Position numbers and translations under genes: made by a program
Source: Azospirillum agricola
GTDB lineage: Bacteria; Pseudomonadota; Alphaproteobacteria; Azospirillales; Azospirillaceae
Reading direction: 5' to 3'
DNA: 64,000 nucleotides
Assembly (NCBI RefSeq): GCF_017876095.1
Contig: NZ_JAGINM010000014.1
Coordinates: 124,001-188,000, forward strand
Notes under the pieces: generated by a model
Seen by the model: the letters and a program-made list of their open reading frames with translations, nothing else
The model's database searches: none
Told to the model about the DNA's origin: nothing
Shown here: positions 34,584 to 43,168 of the stretch, in pieces
Position numbering within the stretch: position 1 is the first letter of the stretch
Layout: each line of letters opens with the position of its first letter

Positions 34584-36329
34584 CTACTGGACCATGTTCA
34601 GCGCCGCGTCGAACATCTCCTGCAACGCCGACATCACCGCCGCGGCGGCCTCGTAGGCGGATTGCAGGGTGGAGATCGCCGCGGTCTCCTCGTCGACGTT
34701 GACGCCGCTCTGGGACGCGAAACTCGTCTCCAGGCCGTTGGCGTAGCTGCTCTGGCTCTCGTAGGCGGTCGCCGCCTTGGCGGCGAGCGTCGCCGCGCTC
34801 TGGATGACCGCCCCGGCGTAGCCGGCGAAACTGGTGCTGCGGCCGGCGAGCCCACCCGCCGCGTCGAAGCCGCGCGAGGCGGAGAAGGCGGCGCTGAGCG
34901 AGCGCGCCACCGACCCGTCGCCGCTGGTCAGCGCGGTGTCCCCCGCCGCCAGACCCGACGCCGCCGACAGCGCCCCGGTTGCCAGAAGCGCGCTGTTGGC
35001 CCCGACGGCACTGGAAATCCGGATGTCCGAGGCTCCGGAGCCGGTCAGCAGGTCGTTCATCCCGTAGGCGGCCGAAAACGCCCCGCCGTCGCCGCCGAGC
35101 GCGATGCCGCTGCCGGCGCCGTTGGCCGAGATGACCAGCTTGCCGTCGGTGGAGATCGAGGCGTTGGCGTTGCCCATCATGTTGATGGCGTCGACGACGT
35201 CCTGCATGGTCGCCATCGTCGACAGGTCGATGTCGAGCACCTCCGCCGCCGTGCCCGTGGCGTCGGTGACGGCGACGCGCAACGTGCCGCCGGTGACGGC
35301 CAGCGCGTCGGTGCCGGCGACTGTCGCGGTTCCGGTCAGACTCTGCGGCGGCGGGTAGGCGGTGCCCTGGTTCTGGATGGCGTTCAGCGACTCCTTCAGC
35401 GTCGTCGCCAGCTCGTCGAGCTGCGCCTGCTGCGCCGGCAGGTCGGTGTCGCGCAACGCGACCAGCGCGCTCAGCGTGCCGCCCTTCAGCGACGTCGTGA
35501 TGTCGATGCCGTCGATCATGATGCCCTGGAAGCCGCTGGTCCCGGTCGGGCTGTAGAGCGTGCCGGCGCCGACCGAGGCCGCCGCCGTGTAGGACAGCGC
35601 GTGGACCGAGGAATCCAGCAGCGACTTGCCGGATGTCGTCGAGATGCGCATCAGGCCGTTGCCGTCGATCTGGTAGGTGACGCCGATGGTCTCGGCGAGG
35701 CCCTTCAGCGCCTCGTTGCGCTGGTCCTCCAGGTCGGCGGTGTTCTGGCCGAGCGCCCTGCCCTTCACGATGCGGCCGTTGAGGTCGTCGAGCGTGCCCA
35801 GCGACCGGTTGATGCTGTCGACCGTGGTGGCGATCCCGTCGTCGGCCTGCGCGCGCAGCGCCTGCACCGAGGCCGAGATGTTGCGCAGGCTCTCCGCCAG
35901 ATCGGAGACCGACTGCACGACGGCCGCCTTGGCGCTCTGGCTTTCCGGCGAGGTGGCGAGCGTGGCGGCGACGTCGGCCACCGCGTTGATCATTGAGCCG
36001 AGGTCGCTGCCGCCGCTGTCCTCGTCGGCCGTCACGCTGCCCATCGCCGACTGGAGCTGGTCCAGGTAGCTGTTGCGGGTCTCCGCGGCGCCCAGGCCGG
36101 ACATCGCCGTGACGATGGTCTTCAGCAGGAACTGGTTGACGGTGCTGCCGATCCTGGCGACGTCGACGCTGGCGTAGCCGACGGCGGTGTCGCTGGTGGC
36201 GTTGGACGCCACCTTGCGCGTGTAGCCGTCGGTGCCGGCGTTGGCGACGTTGGAGGCGGCCACCGCCATGCCGACCTCCGCCGTGCGGAGCGCCGAGGTG
36301 GCGATGGAACCCGCGACACGAAGGGACAT
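34584..36329 (-). CDS. flgK: Flagellar hook-associated protein 1 FlgK
   Basis: A 581-residue axial protein. The N-terminal flagellar rod-like motif appears as TAEVGMAVAASNVANAGTDG followed by YTRKVA. The FlgK core has DLNGRIVKGRALGQNTADLE then DQRNEALKGLAETIGV, and the C-terminus SQSGVNVDEETAAISTLQSA then YEAAAAVMSALQEMFDAALN. It lacks cysteine. FlgK joins hook and filament. It lies 48 bases after the FlgN-like gene and is followed by flgL, forming a typical export chaperone-flgK-flgL unit. Confidence 0.93.
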   Translation of the reverse strand: MSLRVAGSIATSALRTAEVGMAVAASNVANAGTDGYTRKVASNATSDTAVGYASVDVARIGSTVNQFLLKTIVTAMSGLGAAETRNSYLDQLQSAMGSVTADEDSGGSDLGSMINAVADVAATLATSPESQSAKAAVVQSVSDLAESLRNISASVQALRAQADDGIATTVDSINRSLGTLDDLNGRIVKGRALGQNTADLEDQRNEALKGLAETIGVTYQIDGNGLMRISTTSGKSLLDSSVHALSYTAAASVGAGTLYSPTGTSGFQGIMIDGIDITTSLKGGTLSALVALRDTDLPAQQAQLDELATTLKESLNAIQNQGTAYPPPQSLTGTATVAGTDALAVTGGTLRVAVTDATGTAAEVLDIDLSTMATMQDVVDAINMMGNANASISTDGKLVISANGAGSGIALGGDGGAFSAAYGMNDLLTGSGASDIRISSAVGANSALLATGALSAASGLAAGDTALTSGDGSVARSLSAAFSASRGFDAAGGLAGRSTSFAGYAGAVIQSAATLAAKAATAYESQSSYANGLETSFASQSGVNVDEETAAISTLQSAYEAAAAVMSALQEMFDAALNMVQ

Positions 36330-36377
36330 GGCGGCGTCTCCGGAAGAACGGGGGGATGTGGGGGCGGGCTCGCGGCG

Positions 36378-36839
36378 TCAGACGGTGACGGCCAGCGCGT
36401 GGCGCACCGTGCGCTCCCCCACCCGCACGCCGTAGCGGGCGCTGGCGCCGTAGGACATCGCCGGGGCGGTGGAGGCGGCGCGCAGGGCGGCACCAATGGC
36501 AGCCTGCCGGTCGCGGTGAATGCGGATCCGCGCCTCCATCTCGCGCATCGGGTCGCGCAGCACCGGCAGCACGCGCGCGGCGGCCCGCCGGGCGGCGGCG
36601 CGGACGGCGGGCGGCACGCGCTTGCTGCGCGCCTGCCCCAACGCATCGGCCAGCCGATCCTTCCAGGCGGCGAGCAGCGACTGCATGGCGCCGGCCGCCA
36701 GCAGGGCGTCGCGCGCGCGGCCCTCGCGCACGGCCTTCGCCGCGGCGGCGGCGTGGGCGTCCAGCTCGGCGGCAAAGCCCTCCAGAACCTCCACCGGATC
36801 GACACGCAGGAAGACGGTGTTTGCCGGCGTGGTCGTCAT
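36378..36839 (-). CDS. Small helical protein upstream of flgK, possible FlgN-like chaperone
   Basis: A 153-residue Ala/Arg-rich helical protein starting at ATG 36839, with promoter copy 3 just upstream and flgK just downstream. Size, helical character and position before flgK fit an export chaperone of the FlgN type for FlgK/FlgL. No diagnostic FlgN motif can be claimed: the sequence is highly biased (VPPAVRAAARRAAARVLPVL), so the assignment rests on context. The C-terminal ASARYGVRVGERTVRHALAV is unlike classical FlgN tails. Confidence 0.5.
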   Translation of the reverse strand: MTTTPANTVFLRVDPVEVLEGFAAELDAHAAAAAKAVREGRARDALLAAGAMQSLLAAWKDRLADALGQARSKRVPPAVRAAARRAAARVLPVLRDPMREMEARIRIHRDRQAAIGAALRAASTAPAMSYGASARYGVRVGERTVRHALAVTV

Positions 36840-36875
36840 GGCGGGGCTCCTTGGGTGGGGTCGAACGCTTCCTTG

Positions 36876-36909
36876 CACGGGTGGAGGGGAAGGAACTGGC
36901 GCGGTTTTT
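36876..36909 (-). promoter_or_regulatory. Flagellar-type bipartite promoter element, copy 3 (flgN-like/flgK/flgL)
   Basis: On the minus strand AAAAACCGCGCCAG (36909-36896), 15 bases, CCGTG (36880-36876), 37 bases before the start at 36839. The first 14-base block is identical to that of copies 1 and 4. Confidence 0.7.
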
Positions 36910-37010
36910 TCAGGGATGCGGAGACCGGGCGTCCGAACGCCCTCGCTCCCTGGTGACGCGCCCGCCGGGGAGGCCGGCGAACCGCGCCGTCGGCCATCCG
37001 CCGCGCGCCC

Positions 37011-37047
37011 AAGAAAAAGGCGACCGCGCCATGACGGCACGGTCGCC
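37011..37047 (-). terminator. Rho-independent terminator of the LuxR-type regulator gene
   Basis: GGCGACCG and CGGTCGCC (37019-37026 and 37040-37047) form a perfect 8-bp stem with an inner GCC/GGC extension. On the minus strand it is followed by TTTTTCTT. It lies 70 bases after the regulator stop and separates that gene from the flagellar operon. Confidence 0.8.
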
Positions 37048-37116
37048 CCGATGAACCCGGCGGAACCGGCGGAGCCGGAGCCCCGACCGGTGAAGACGAA
37101 GGCCGGTCGGCCTGGG

Positions 37117-37770
37117 TCAGACGGGCATGGCCGCCGTCTCGGCGGCATCCTGGCCGATGCCGTTGTTCATCGCCCAGATGGCGGCCTGGGTGCGGTTGGA
37201 GGCGTTGATCTTGCGCAGCAGGCTCTTCAGGTGGACCTTCACCGTCGCCTCGGTGATGGCCAGATGGTTGGCGATCATCTTGTTGCTGTGGCCGCGCAGC
37301 AGGCATTGGAGGATCTGCCGCTCCCGCTGCGACAGTCCCTTGCGCGGGGCCGGTTCCTCGACCAGGGCCTCGCCACGGCCGCCGATCAGCAGGGCGGCGA
37401 GGTCGGTCGGGAACACCTTCTCGCCCATCGTCACCAGGGTCAGCGACTGCATCAGCGCCTCGCTGGCGATGTCCTTGCGCAGATAGCCGTCGACGCCGGC
37501 CTTCAGCGCGCTGGTCAGGCGCTGGGCGTCCAGTTCGCCGGTCAGCACCACGAGGCGGGCCTTCGGATGCGCGGCGCGCAGCGTCTGGACGGTGTCGGAG
37601 GTGAGGTCCTCCACCGGGTCGATCAGCAGGATCGCGGCCTGCGACGCGACGGTGGCGCGCGGATCGGCGGCCTCGCCGACGATCTGGAAGCGCGAGCCGT
37701 CGAACAACCGCTTCATTCCCTCGCGGAACAGACGGTTCGGGTCGACGAGGACAACGGTGGTCGGGGTCAT
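37117..37770 (-). CDS. Response regulator, NarL/LuxR type, orphan
   Basis: A 217-residue regulator. The receiver domain is somewhat degenerate: VVLVDPNRLFREGMKRLFDG has one acidic residue instead of a pair, the presumed phosphoacceptor is the Asp in ILLIDPVED, and the Lys is in GYLRKDI. The C-terminal GerE helix-turn-helix is clear: LSQRERQILQCLLRGHSNKM then ITEATVKVHLKSLLRKINAS. No sensor kinase gene is adjacent. Regulators of this LuxR-UhpA build are known in Azospirillum (FlcA, controlling flocculation and surface attachment), but orthology cannot be judged here. Placement upstream of the flagellar operon suggests surface or motility control. A terminator isolates it from flgK. Confidence 0.85.
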   Translation of the reverse strand: MTPTTVVLVDPNRLFREGMKRLFDGSRFQIVGEAADPRATVASQAAILLIDPVEDLTSDTVQTLRAAHPKARLVVLTGELDAQRLTSALKAGVDGYLRKDIASEALMQSLTLVTMGEKVFPTDLAALLIGGRGEALVEEPAPRKGLSQRERQILQCLLRGHSNKMIANHLAITEATVKVHLKSLLRKINASNRTQAAIWAMNNGIGQDAAETAAMPV

Positions 37771-37883
37771 GGCCGGGTTCCCTGCTGTGAAGGGCGGCCC
37801 CGCCATTCGGGGTGCCGCCGGTCTCGGTCGTGCCATCCAAAGCTAATTCGGAGAAAGCACCGGGAAAACAGGAGCTTGGTCGA

Positions 37884-37905
37884 AGAACGCTCGGAAATGC
37901 GTTCT
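37884..37905. promoter_or_regulatory. Palindrome upstream of the LuxR-type regulator / after ttrA
   Basis: AGAACGC (37884-37890) and GCGTTCT (37899-37905) are perfect inverted repeats with an 8-base centre, 114-135 bases before the regulator start and 82 bases after the ttrA stop. It could be a regulator binding site or a terminator stem lacking a T-tract. Confidence 0.4.
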
Positions 37906-37986
37906 ACCGCCAACGGTCCGCCCCGCCCAGACTCGGCGGTTCCGCCGATCCGCCATGGCCAACGGCATAGGCCTCGCCACGCTGAC

Positions 37987-40900
37987 TCATGCCGCGGCGG
38001 CGATACGCTCCAGACGCGCCGGAATGCCCTGGCGGACGGCCGTCCCCGCGACGGGATCGACCCACACCGACGCTCCCTGGCGGGTCGGGTCGGCGAGGCC
38101 GAGGTCGTTGAGGTTGACGCCCGCGCCGATCTCCGGGACCGCAGGCTGGCTTCTGCCGCCGATGACGTGCGGACGGGCACCGTACTCCTTGTGGCCGAAG
38201 CCGTGCTCCACCGCCAGCACGCCCGGCATGACACCGTGGCGGACGATGGCGGTCGCCAGCTCGGCACCGCCCGGTGTCGCGATGCGGATGCGGTCGCCGG
38301 TCTCGATGCCGAGGCTCCGGGCGTCTTCCGCGTTGATGCCGACCGGGTTCTCCGGGTGCAGATGGCGCAGGCGGCTGGCGGCGATGGTGTAGGCGCTGAC
38401 CAGCACCGACTTCGAGCTGACCAGACGGAAGGGCCAGTCCGCCGGCCTGTGGACGCGGTCCACCGGCGTGCCGTCGGCGAAGACGGGCGCCATCCAAGCC
38501 GCCGTGCCGGTCCAGCGCCGGCCGGTGACGCTGCTCCTCGAGGCGCCGAGCGCCTCGTTGTAGACGAGCAGCGGCTTGGCGAAGCGGTGGGTCGCCTTGT
38601 CGCCCTCGAAGCCCTCCGCTTGGTTCTGGTAACGGCCGCCACGGGCAAGGATGAAGGCGACCTTGCGCCATTCCTCCGGCTTCAGCACCGTCTTCAGCGC
38701 GGGCAGCACGCGCCCGACCCCGGACAGCGCGATGTCCTCGTCGCTGGCGTCGGGCACCGGCTGCTTGCCCAGCCACGCGATGTTGGCGCCGCCGCGCAGG
38801 TACCAGTCCTCCGGCCGTTCCAGGGGATGCGTGTTGCCCGCCATGTCCTCGATGGCGTCCGGACCGAAGCCCGGCAGGCCGAGGCGCTTGGCCATGGCGA
38901 TGAGGAAGCTCTCCATCTGGACGTGCCGCCCGTCCGCCAACGCGTCGGTGCGGGGATCGACCACCGGCCAGCGCGCGGTCGTCGTCTTGGTCGGCACGCC
39001 GGCCCAGGGCGCCGCCCAGCCCCAGGTCTCGTACAGCACCGTGTCGGGCACGAGATAGTCGGCGAAGGCCGAGGTCTCGTTGATGAAGGGGTCGATGGCG
39101 ACGATCAGCGGCAGCGCCTTCGGGTCGCGCAGCTTCGCCTCCACCGCGGCGCGGATTCCAGGAATGCCGTAGACCGGGTTGCTGTTCCACAGCACCAGCG
39201 CCTTCAGCGGGTACGGGTAGCCGTCCACCAGGCCGCTGGTCAGATACTCGGTCGTCAGCTGCGGCGCGTTGGGGTACCAGGGCGCCCTGGACGGGTAGGG
39301 TTTGCCCGCCTCCTTCTTCGCCTTGAACTCGCTCGACCGCTCGTAGGGGACCGGGCGGCTGATGGCGATGCCCGAGGGCTTCACCTGACCGGGGAAGCTG
39401 GCGAGCTTGTAGCGCGGGCCGTCCTGCTCGTCCGGAAAGCGGCCGCCGCCGACGATGGTGCCGCCCTTCCAGTTCAGGTTGCCGATCAGCGTGTTCAGCG
39501 TCACCACGCCGAAGGCGTTGTAGAAGCCGTTGCCCGCCATCATGCCGCCATGCGCGTTGGCGGCGGCCTTCTTGCCATGGCTGGTGAACTCGTGGGCCAG
39601 ACCGGCGATGACGTCGGCGGGGACGCCGCAGACCTCCGCGCAACCGGGCAGGTCCATCTTCATGGTTTCATCGCGCAGCAGGGTCAGGCCGGTCTTCACC
39701 GCCACCTCGCCCGACGGTGTCGCCACCGGACCGTCGTGGAACAGCGTCGCCGCCGCCGCCAGGGCGTCGTGCGCGACGGGCTTGCCGTCGGTGTCCAGCA
39801 CCACGAAAGCGTCCTTGGCGCCGTAGCGCTCCGTCTCGTCCAGCGTCACCCAGCCCATGTCGGAGGCGCGCAGCAGACGTCCCTCGCGCGGGTGGCCCTT
39901 CCGCACGATCACCAGATGGGTGGCGTTGCACCAGCCCGCCTCGCCGGCGGCTTCCGCCGCCTTGCCGTTGGGCTGGGACAGGTACTTGGCGTCGATGCGC
40001 CCGTTCTCGAACATCCAGCGCATCATGCCCATGACCAGCGCGCCGTCGGTGCCCGGCCGGATCGGAATCCAGTCGGAGCGCCCGCCGACCGCGCGGTTGT
40101 CGGCGTTGGTCAGCACCGGATCGACGACGACGTAGTTCAGCACGCCGTCGGTGCGCCCCTTGGCCAGCAGCATGGCCTGCCGCTTGAACGGGTTGCCGGC
40201 GTTCGACGGGGCGGTGCCGATGAACAGCACGAACTCGGCGTTCTGGAGATCCGGCTTGGCGTGCGGCATCGCCTTGGCGTCGCCGAACACCGCGCCCGAG
40301 CCGGAACGGTAGGCGCCGCCGCAATAGGAGCCATGGCCGACGAAGTTGATGGTGCCGAACGCCTGGTTGAAGAAGCGGCGCACGAAGGGCTCGCGCCCGT
40401 CGTTCACCGAGGACAGCAGGGCCACCTGGTTGACCTTCGCGCCCAGCTCCGGCGCCGCCGGATCGATCGGCGTCTTCAGGTCGCGCAGGCTCCGCAGCCC
40501 CTCGACCGGCCCCTCGCCGAACAGATCGCCGCCCTCCGCGATCTCCTCGACCAGCCGGTCGAAGGCGATGGGCTCCCATTTGCCGGAGCCGCGCGGGCCG
40601 ACGCGCTTCATCGGCGTGGTGATCCGGAAGGGCGAGGTCAGCATCTCCAGCGCCGCGTTGCCGCGCCCGCAGGCGGTCGAACGGCCCTGGAGCCCCTTCT
40701 CGTCCAGCCGCGACAGCGACCGGAAGCTTTCCTTGATGGGCGTGCCGTAGGGCAGGAACGGGTCGGTGGACAGCGGGTTGTAGGGGTTGCCGGCGACCCG
40801 CAGCACCCTGTTCCTCGCGACGTCGACCCGCACCCGCACGCCGCACAGCGTGGTGCAGCCGAGGCAGGCGACGTTGGCGACGATCTGGTCTGGATTGAGG

Positions 40901-41109
40901 GCGATGTCGCCGCTCGCCGGATCGACGCGGAATTCGGGCGCCGGCGCGTTGCCGGAGATCGGGTCGGCGGGCCGCTCCCCGGCCCAGGCGCCCCTGACCA
41001 GCTTGCGGCCGGTTTCGGAGAAGCCGCCGACGAAGGCGGCGAGAGCGCCGCCCGCGGCGGTGGTCTTCAAGAGGATGCGACGGGAAATGGATTTGGGGGA
41101 GATGGACAT
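37987..41109 (-). CDS. ttrA: Tetrathionate reductase-type molybdopterin subunit A
   Basis: A 1040-residue molybdopterin oxidoreductase, close to the about 1020 residues of TtrA. It starts with a Tat signal (SRRILLKTTAAGGALAAFVG). The [4Fe-4S] motif is VACLGCTTLCGVRVRVD with a fourth Cys in STACGRGNAALE. Molybdopterin-binding segments include FVGHGSYCGGAYRSGSGAVF, FVLFIGTAPSNAGNPFK and LVLWNSNPVYGIPGIR; the C-terminal dinucleotide domain has PVGINAEDARSLGIETGDRI. It would reduce tetrathionate (or a related sulfur oxyanion) in the periplasm with electrons from TtrB/TtrC. AAAGGAG precedes ATG 41109. The ttrB-C-A gene order and the ttrRS pair support the name; arsenate- or polysulfide-type substrates cannot be excluded. 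Confidence 0.85.
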   Translation of the reverse strand: MSISPKSISRRILLKTTAAGGALAAFVGGFSETGRKLVRGAWAGERPADPISGNAPAPEFRVDPASGDIALNPDQIVANVACLGCTTLCGVRVRVDVARNRVLRVAGNPYNPLSTDPFLPYGTPIKESFRSLSRLDEKGLQGRSTACGRGNAALEMLTSPFRITTPMKRVGPRGSGKWEPIAFDRLVEEIAEGGDLFGEGPVEGLRSLRDLKTPIDPAAPELGAKVNQVALLSSVNDGREPFVRRFFNQAFGTINFVGHGSYCGGAYRSGSGAVFGDAKAMPHAKPDLQNAEFVLFIGTAPSNAGNPFKRQAMLLAKGRTDGVLNYVVVDPVLTNADNRAVGGRSDWIPIRPGTDGALVMGMMRWMFENGRIDAKYLSQPNGKAAEAAGEAGWCNATHLVIVRKGHPREGRLLRASDMGWVTLDETERYGAKDAFVVLDTDGKPVAHDALAAAATLFHDGPVATPSGEVAVKTGLTLLRDETMKMDLPGCAEVCGVPADVIAGLAHEFTSHGKKAAANAHGGMMAGNGFYNAFGVVTLNTLIGNLNWKGGTIVGGGRFPDEQDGPRYKLASFPGQVKPSGIAISRPVPYERSSEFKAKKEAGKPYPSRAPWYPNAPQLTTEYLTSGLVDGYPYPLKALVLWNSNPVYGIPGIRAAVEAKLRDPKALPLIVAIDPFINETSAFADYLVPDTVLYETWGWAAPWAGVPTKTTTARWPVVDPRTDALADGRHVQMESFLIAMAKRLGLPGFGPDAIEDMAGNTHPLERPEDWYLRGGANIAWLGKQPVPDASDEDIALSGVGRVLPALKTVLKPEEWRKVAFILARGGRYQNQAEGFEGDKATHRFAKPLLVYNEALGASRSSVTGRRWTGTAAWMAPVFADGTPVDRVHRPADWPFRLVSSKSVLVSAYTIAASRLRHLHPENPVGINAEDARSLGIETGDRIRIATPGGAELATAIVRHGVMPGVLAVEHGFGHKEYGARPHVIGGRSQPAVPEIGAGVNLNDLGLADPTRQGASVWVDPVAGTAVRQGIPARLERIAAAA

Positions 41110-41138
41110 GGTGGAAACTCCTTTGATCCCGCGCCCGG

Positions 41139-42272
41139 TCATTCGGCGGCCATGGCGCGCAGCGGCCGGGACATCGGGCGCGACGCCGGATCGGGCGGGA
41201 CCGGCAGGAAGGCGGTGATGACGAGAAGCAGGAAGAGCCACAGGCCGGCGGTGCCGACGATGCCGAGCAGGCCGTCCGGACCGGCCGGAAGCGCGTACTC
41301 GTAGAAGCCGGCGCCGGTCTTCGGCACGGTCTGCCCGCCGATGAACACGGTCCAGCGGAACATCCAGGCGCCGTGCACGGCGATCAGCCCGGTCAGCAGG
41401 CCGCTTCCCACCGGCCTGGCGACGGCGATCGCGAAGGGCACCACGGTCGCCAGCACGGCCCACAGCGCGGTGACGCGCCATGCTTCGGAGTTCGCCACGC
41501 TCTCCAGCGCCTCGGCGTGCGTCCGTTCGATCCCGGACAGGCCGAGCGCCAGCCACAGCCCGCCGAACAGCATCACCGCTCCCAGGAAGCCGGCGAGCAG
41601 CCGGTTGGCAAGCCGTTCGACGCCGCGGTCGTTGCCGGCGGCGAAGCGGTTCAGCACCAGCACCAGCCCGGCGGCCCCGGCCAGCGCGGTGGTCAGGAAC
41701 TGGAGCGGCAGGATGGGCGTGTGCCACAGCGGGCGCGCCTTGACCACCGCGACCTCGACGCCGGTGTAGAGGGCGACCAGGGCCGCCCCGCCCAGGACGA
41801 CGAGGCCGGTGGCGCGGATCAGCCGGTCGTCGCGCCCGCCGCCGAGCGCGGCCAGCCGGTAGAGAGCGGCGAGACGGCTGTCGACCCGGCCATGCTCCTG
41901 CAACTCCTCGCGCAGGCAGGCCCAGGCGTAGACCAGCAGCCCGGTGACGTAGAAGGGGATGAAGACCGAGCCCCACCACATCCAGGAACTCGGGCGGAAC
42001 ACGACGTAGAAGTGCCAGAAGCGGCCAGGCTGGTGCAGGTCGGACAGCAGCGCCACCGGCGCCGCCAGCCCGCAGGTCAGGGCCACCAGCAGGGCCAGCC
42101 GGCCGAGCCGGCGCCAGCCCTCCTGAGCAAAGGTGGTGGCGAAGGCGTAGCCGGGCAGGCTCAGCAGCAGGCCGCCGACCGACAGGCCGATCAGGAAGAA
42201 ATACTGCACGGCCCAGGGAAGCCACGCGACCTCGCGGGTCACGTTGATGAGCTCGACGATGCTGGTGTCCAT
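41139..42272 (-). CDS. ttrC: NrfD-family quinol-oxidising membrane subunit TtrC
   Basis: A 377-residue integral membrane protein with about nine predicted helices of the NrfD/PsrC family: WLPWAVQYFFLIGLSVGGLL, LSDLHQPGRFWHFYVVFRPS, SWMWWGSVFIPFYVTGLLVY, and conserved PLQFLTTALAGAAGLVL. It would take electrons from quinol and pass them to the iron-sulfur subunit TtrB. It overlaps the ttrB stop by ATGA and precedes ttrA by 29 bases. Confidence 0.85.
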   Translation of the reverse strand: MDTSIVELINVTREVAWLPWAVQYFFLIGLSVGGLLLSLPGYAFATTFAQEGWRRLGRLALLVALTCGLAAPVALLSDLHQPGRFWHFYVVFRPSSWMWWGSVFIPFYVTGLLVYAWACLREELQEHGRVDSRLAALYRLAALGGGRDDRLIRATGLVVLGGAALVALYTGVEVAVVKARPLWHTPILPLQFLTTALAGAAGLVLVLNRFAAGNDRGVERLANRLLAGFLGAVMLFGGLWLALGLSGIERTHAEALESVANSEAWRVTALWAVLATVVPFAIAVARPVGSGLLTGLIAVHGAWMFRWTVFIGGQTVPKTGAGFYEYALPAGPDGLLGIVGTAGLWLFLLLVITAFLPVPPDPASRPMSRPLRAMAAE

Positions 42273-43021
42273 CACGCGTGCTCCTTCTCGGCGTGGGCGC
42301 GGTCGGCGTGCGCGCTGGGGCGCCACAGGGTCGGCGTGCCGTCCACCTTGCCCTGGAATTTCGGGTCGAGGCCGACGTAGAAGACCCGTGGCCGGGTGCC
42401 CTGCTCCGGCTTCAGCACCTTCGGGTCGGCCTCGCGGACGAGGCGCGACACGCTGCTGTCCGGGTCGTTCAGGTCGCCGAAGATTCGCGCGCCGCCGACG
42501 CAGGTCTCCACGCAGGCGGGCAGCAGCCCGGCGTCCACCCGGTGGACGCAGAAGGTGCATTTGTCGGCGGTCTGGGTTTCGTGGTTGATGAAGCGCGCAT
42601 CGTAGGGGCAGGCCTGGACACAGTAGGCGCAGCCGACGCAGACGCTGTTGTCGACCACCACGATGCCGTCCCTGCGCTGGAAGGTGGCGCCGGTCGGGCA
42701 GACGGGGATGCAGGGCGCGTCCTCGCAATGGTTGCACAGGCGCGGCAGCATGGTGGAGCCGGCCTTGCCCCGCTCCGTCACCTCGTAGGTCGAGACGATG
42801 GTGCGGAAGCTGTTTTCCGGGACGTCGTTCTCCATGATGCAGGCGACCGTGCAGGCCTGGCAGCCGACGCATTTGCGCACATCGACCACCATGCCCCAGC
42901 GGTGCGCCGGATCGCCGCCCCGACGGGCCTGGATCGCGGCGGCCGGCGCCGGCTCCAGCGATGCCGCGCCCGCCGCCACGGCCCCGGCGCCAAGGCAGAA
43001 ATTCCGTCGTGATCGGTCCAT
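42272..43021 (-). CDS. ttrB: Tetrathionate reductase-type iron-sulfur subunit TtrB
   Basis: A 249-residue protein with a Tat-type leader (MDRSRRNFCLGAGAVAAGAA) and four ferredoxin-like Cys groups: CVGCQACTVAC, CNHCEDAPCIPVC, CVGCAYCVQACPYDARF and CTFCVHRVDAGLLPAC with a following CVGGARIFGDLND. This is the classic four-cubane electron-transfer subunit of the DMSO-reductase/TtrB/PsrB group. It is exported with TtrA and connects it to TtrC. It is the first gene of the structural operon, transcribed away from a palindrome at 43134-43147. Confidence 0.9.
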   Translation of the reverse strand: MDRSRRNFCLGAGAVAAGAASLEPAPAAAIQARRGGDPAHRWGMVVDVRKCVGCQACTVACIMENDVPENSFRTIVSTYEVTERGKAGSTMLPRLCNHCEDAPCIPVCPTGATFQRRDGIVVVDNSVCVGCAYCVQACPYDARFINHETQTADKCTFCVHRVDAGLLPACVETCVGGARIFGDLNDPDSSVSRLVREADPKVLKPEQGTRPRVFYVGLDPKFQGKVDGTPTLWRPSAHADRAHAEKEHA

Positions 43022-43133
43022 GGCCGGTCCCCTCGCGCCTGGATTGACGGGCGTCGCGCTCCGCGACCCCCTTGGGCGCCCAGGATAGGCGGACCGGTCA
43101 GCCGCCTCCCATTGGGGCTATCGCCAGAGTTTT

Positions 43134-43147
43134 TGGGGTTTTCCCCA
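43134..43147. promoter_or_regulatory. TGGGG-TTTT-CCCCA palindrome before ttrB
   Basis: A perfect 14-base palindrome lies in the 147-base gap between ttrR and ttrB, 113 bases before the ttrB start. FixJ-type regulators such as TtrR act on sites of this kind near their target promoters; a link is inferred. It also follows the ttrR stop by 22 bases and could contribute to termination. Confidence 0.4.
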
Positions 43148-43168
43148 GTGACGCCATGCCGCAGGGGA

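Noticed and set aside
36961..37060. A fifth copy of the flagellar promoter element near AAGAAAAAGGCGACCGCGCC
   Set aside because: Both blocks and the spacing fail; this is the stem and T-tract of a terminator.
36520..41304. 1594-codon plus-strand frame spanning flgN-like, luxR and ttrA regions
   Set aside because: Crosses several real minus-strand genes and a terminator; it is a GC-driven artefact.
37987..42225. 1412-codon frame as a fused TtrC-TtrA protein
   Set aside because: The first 370 codons are ttrC out of frame; the Tat signal and ribosome site place the ttrA start at 41109.
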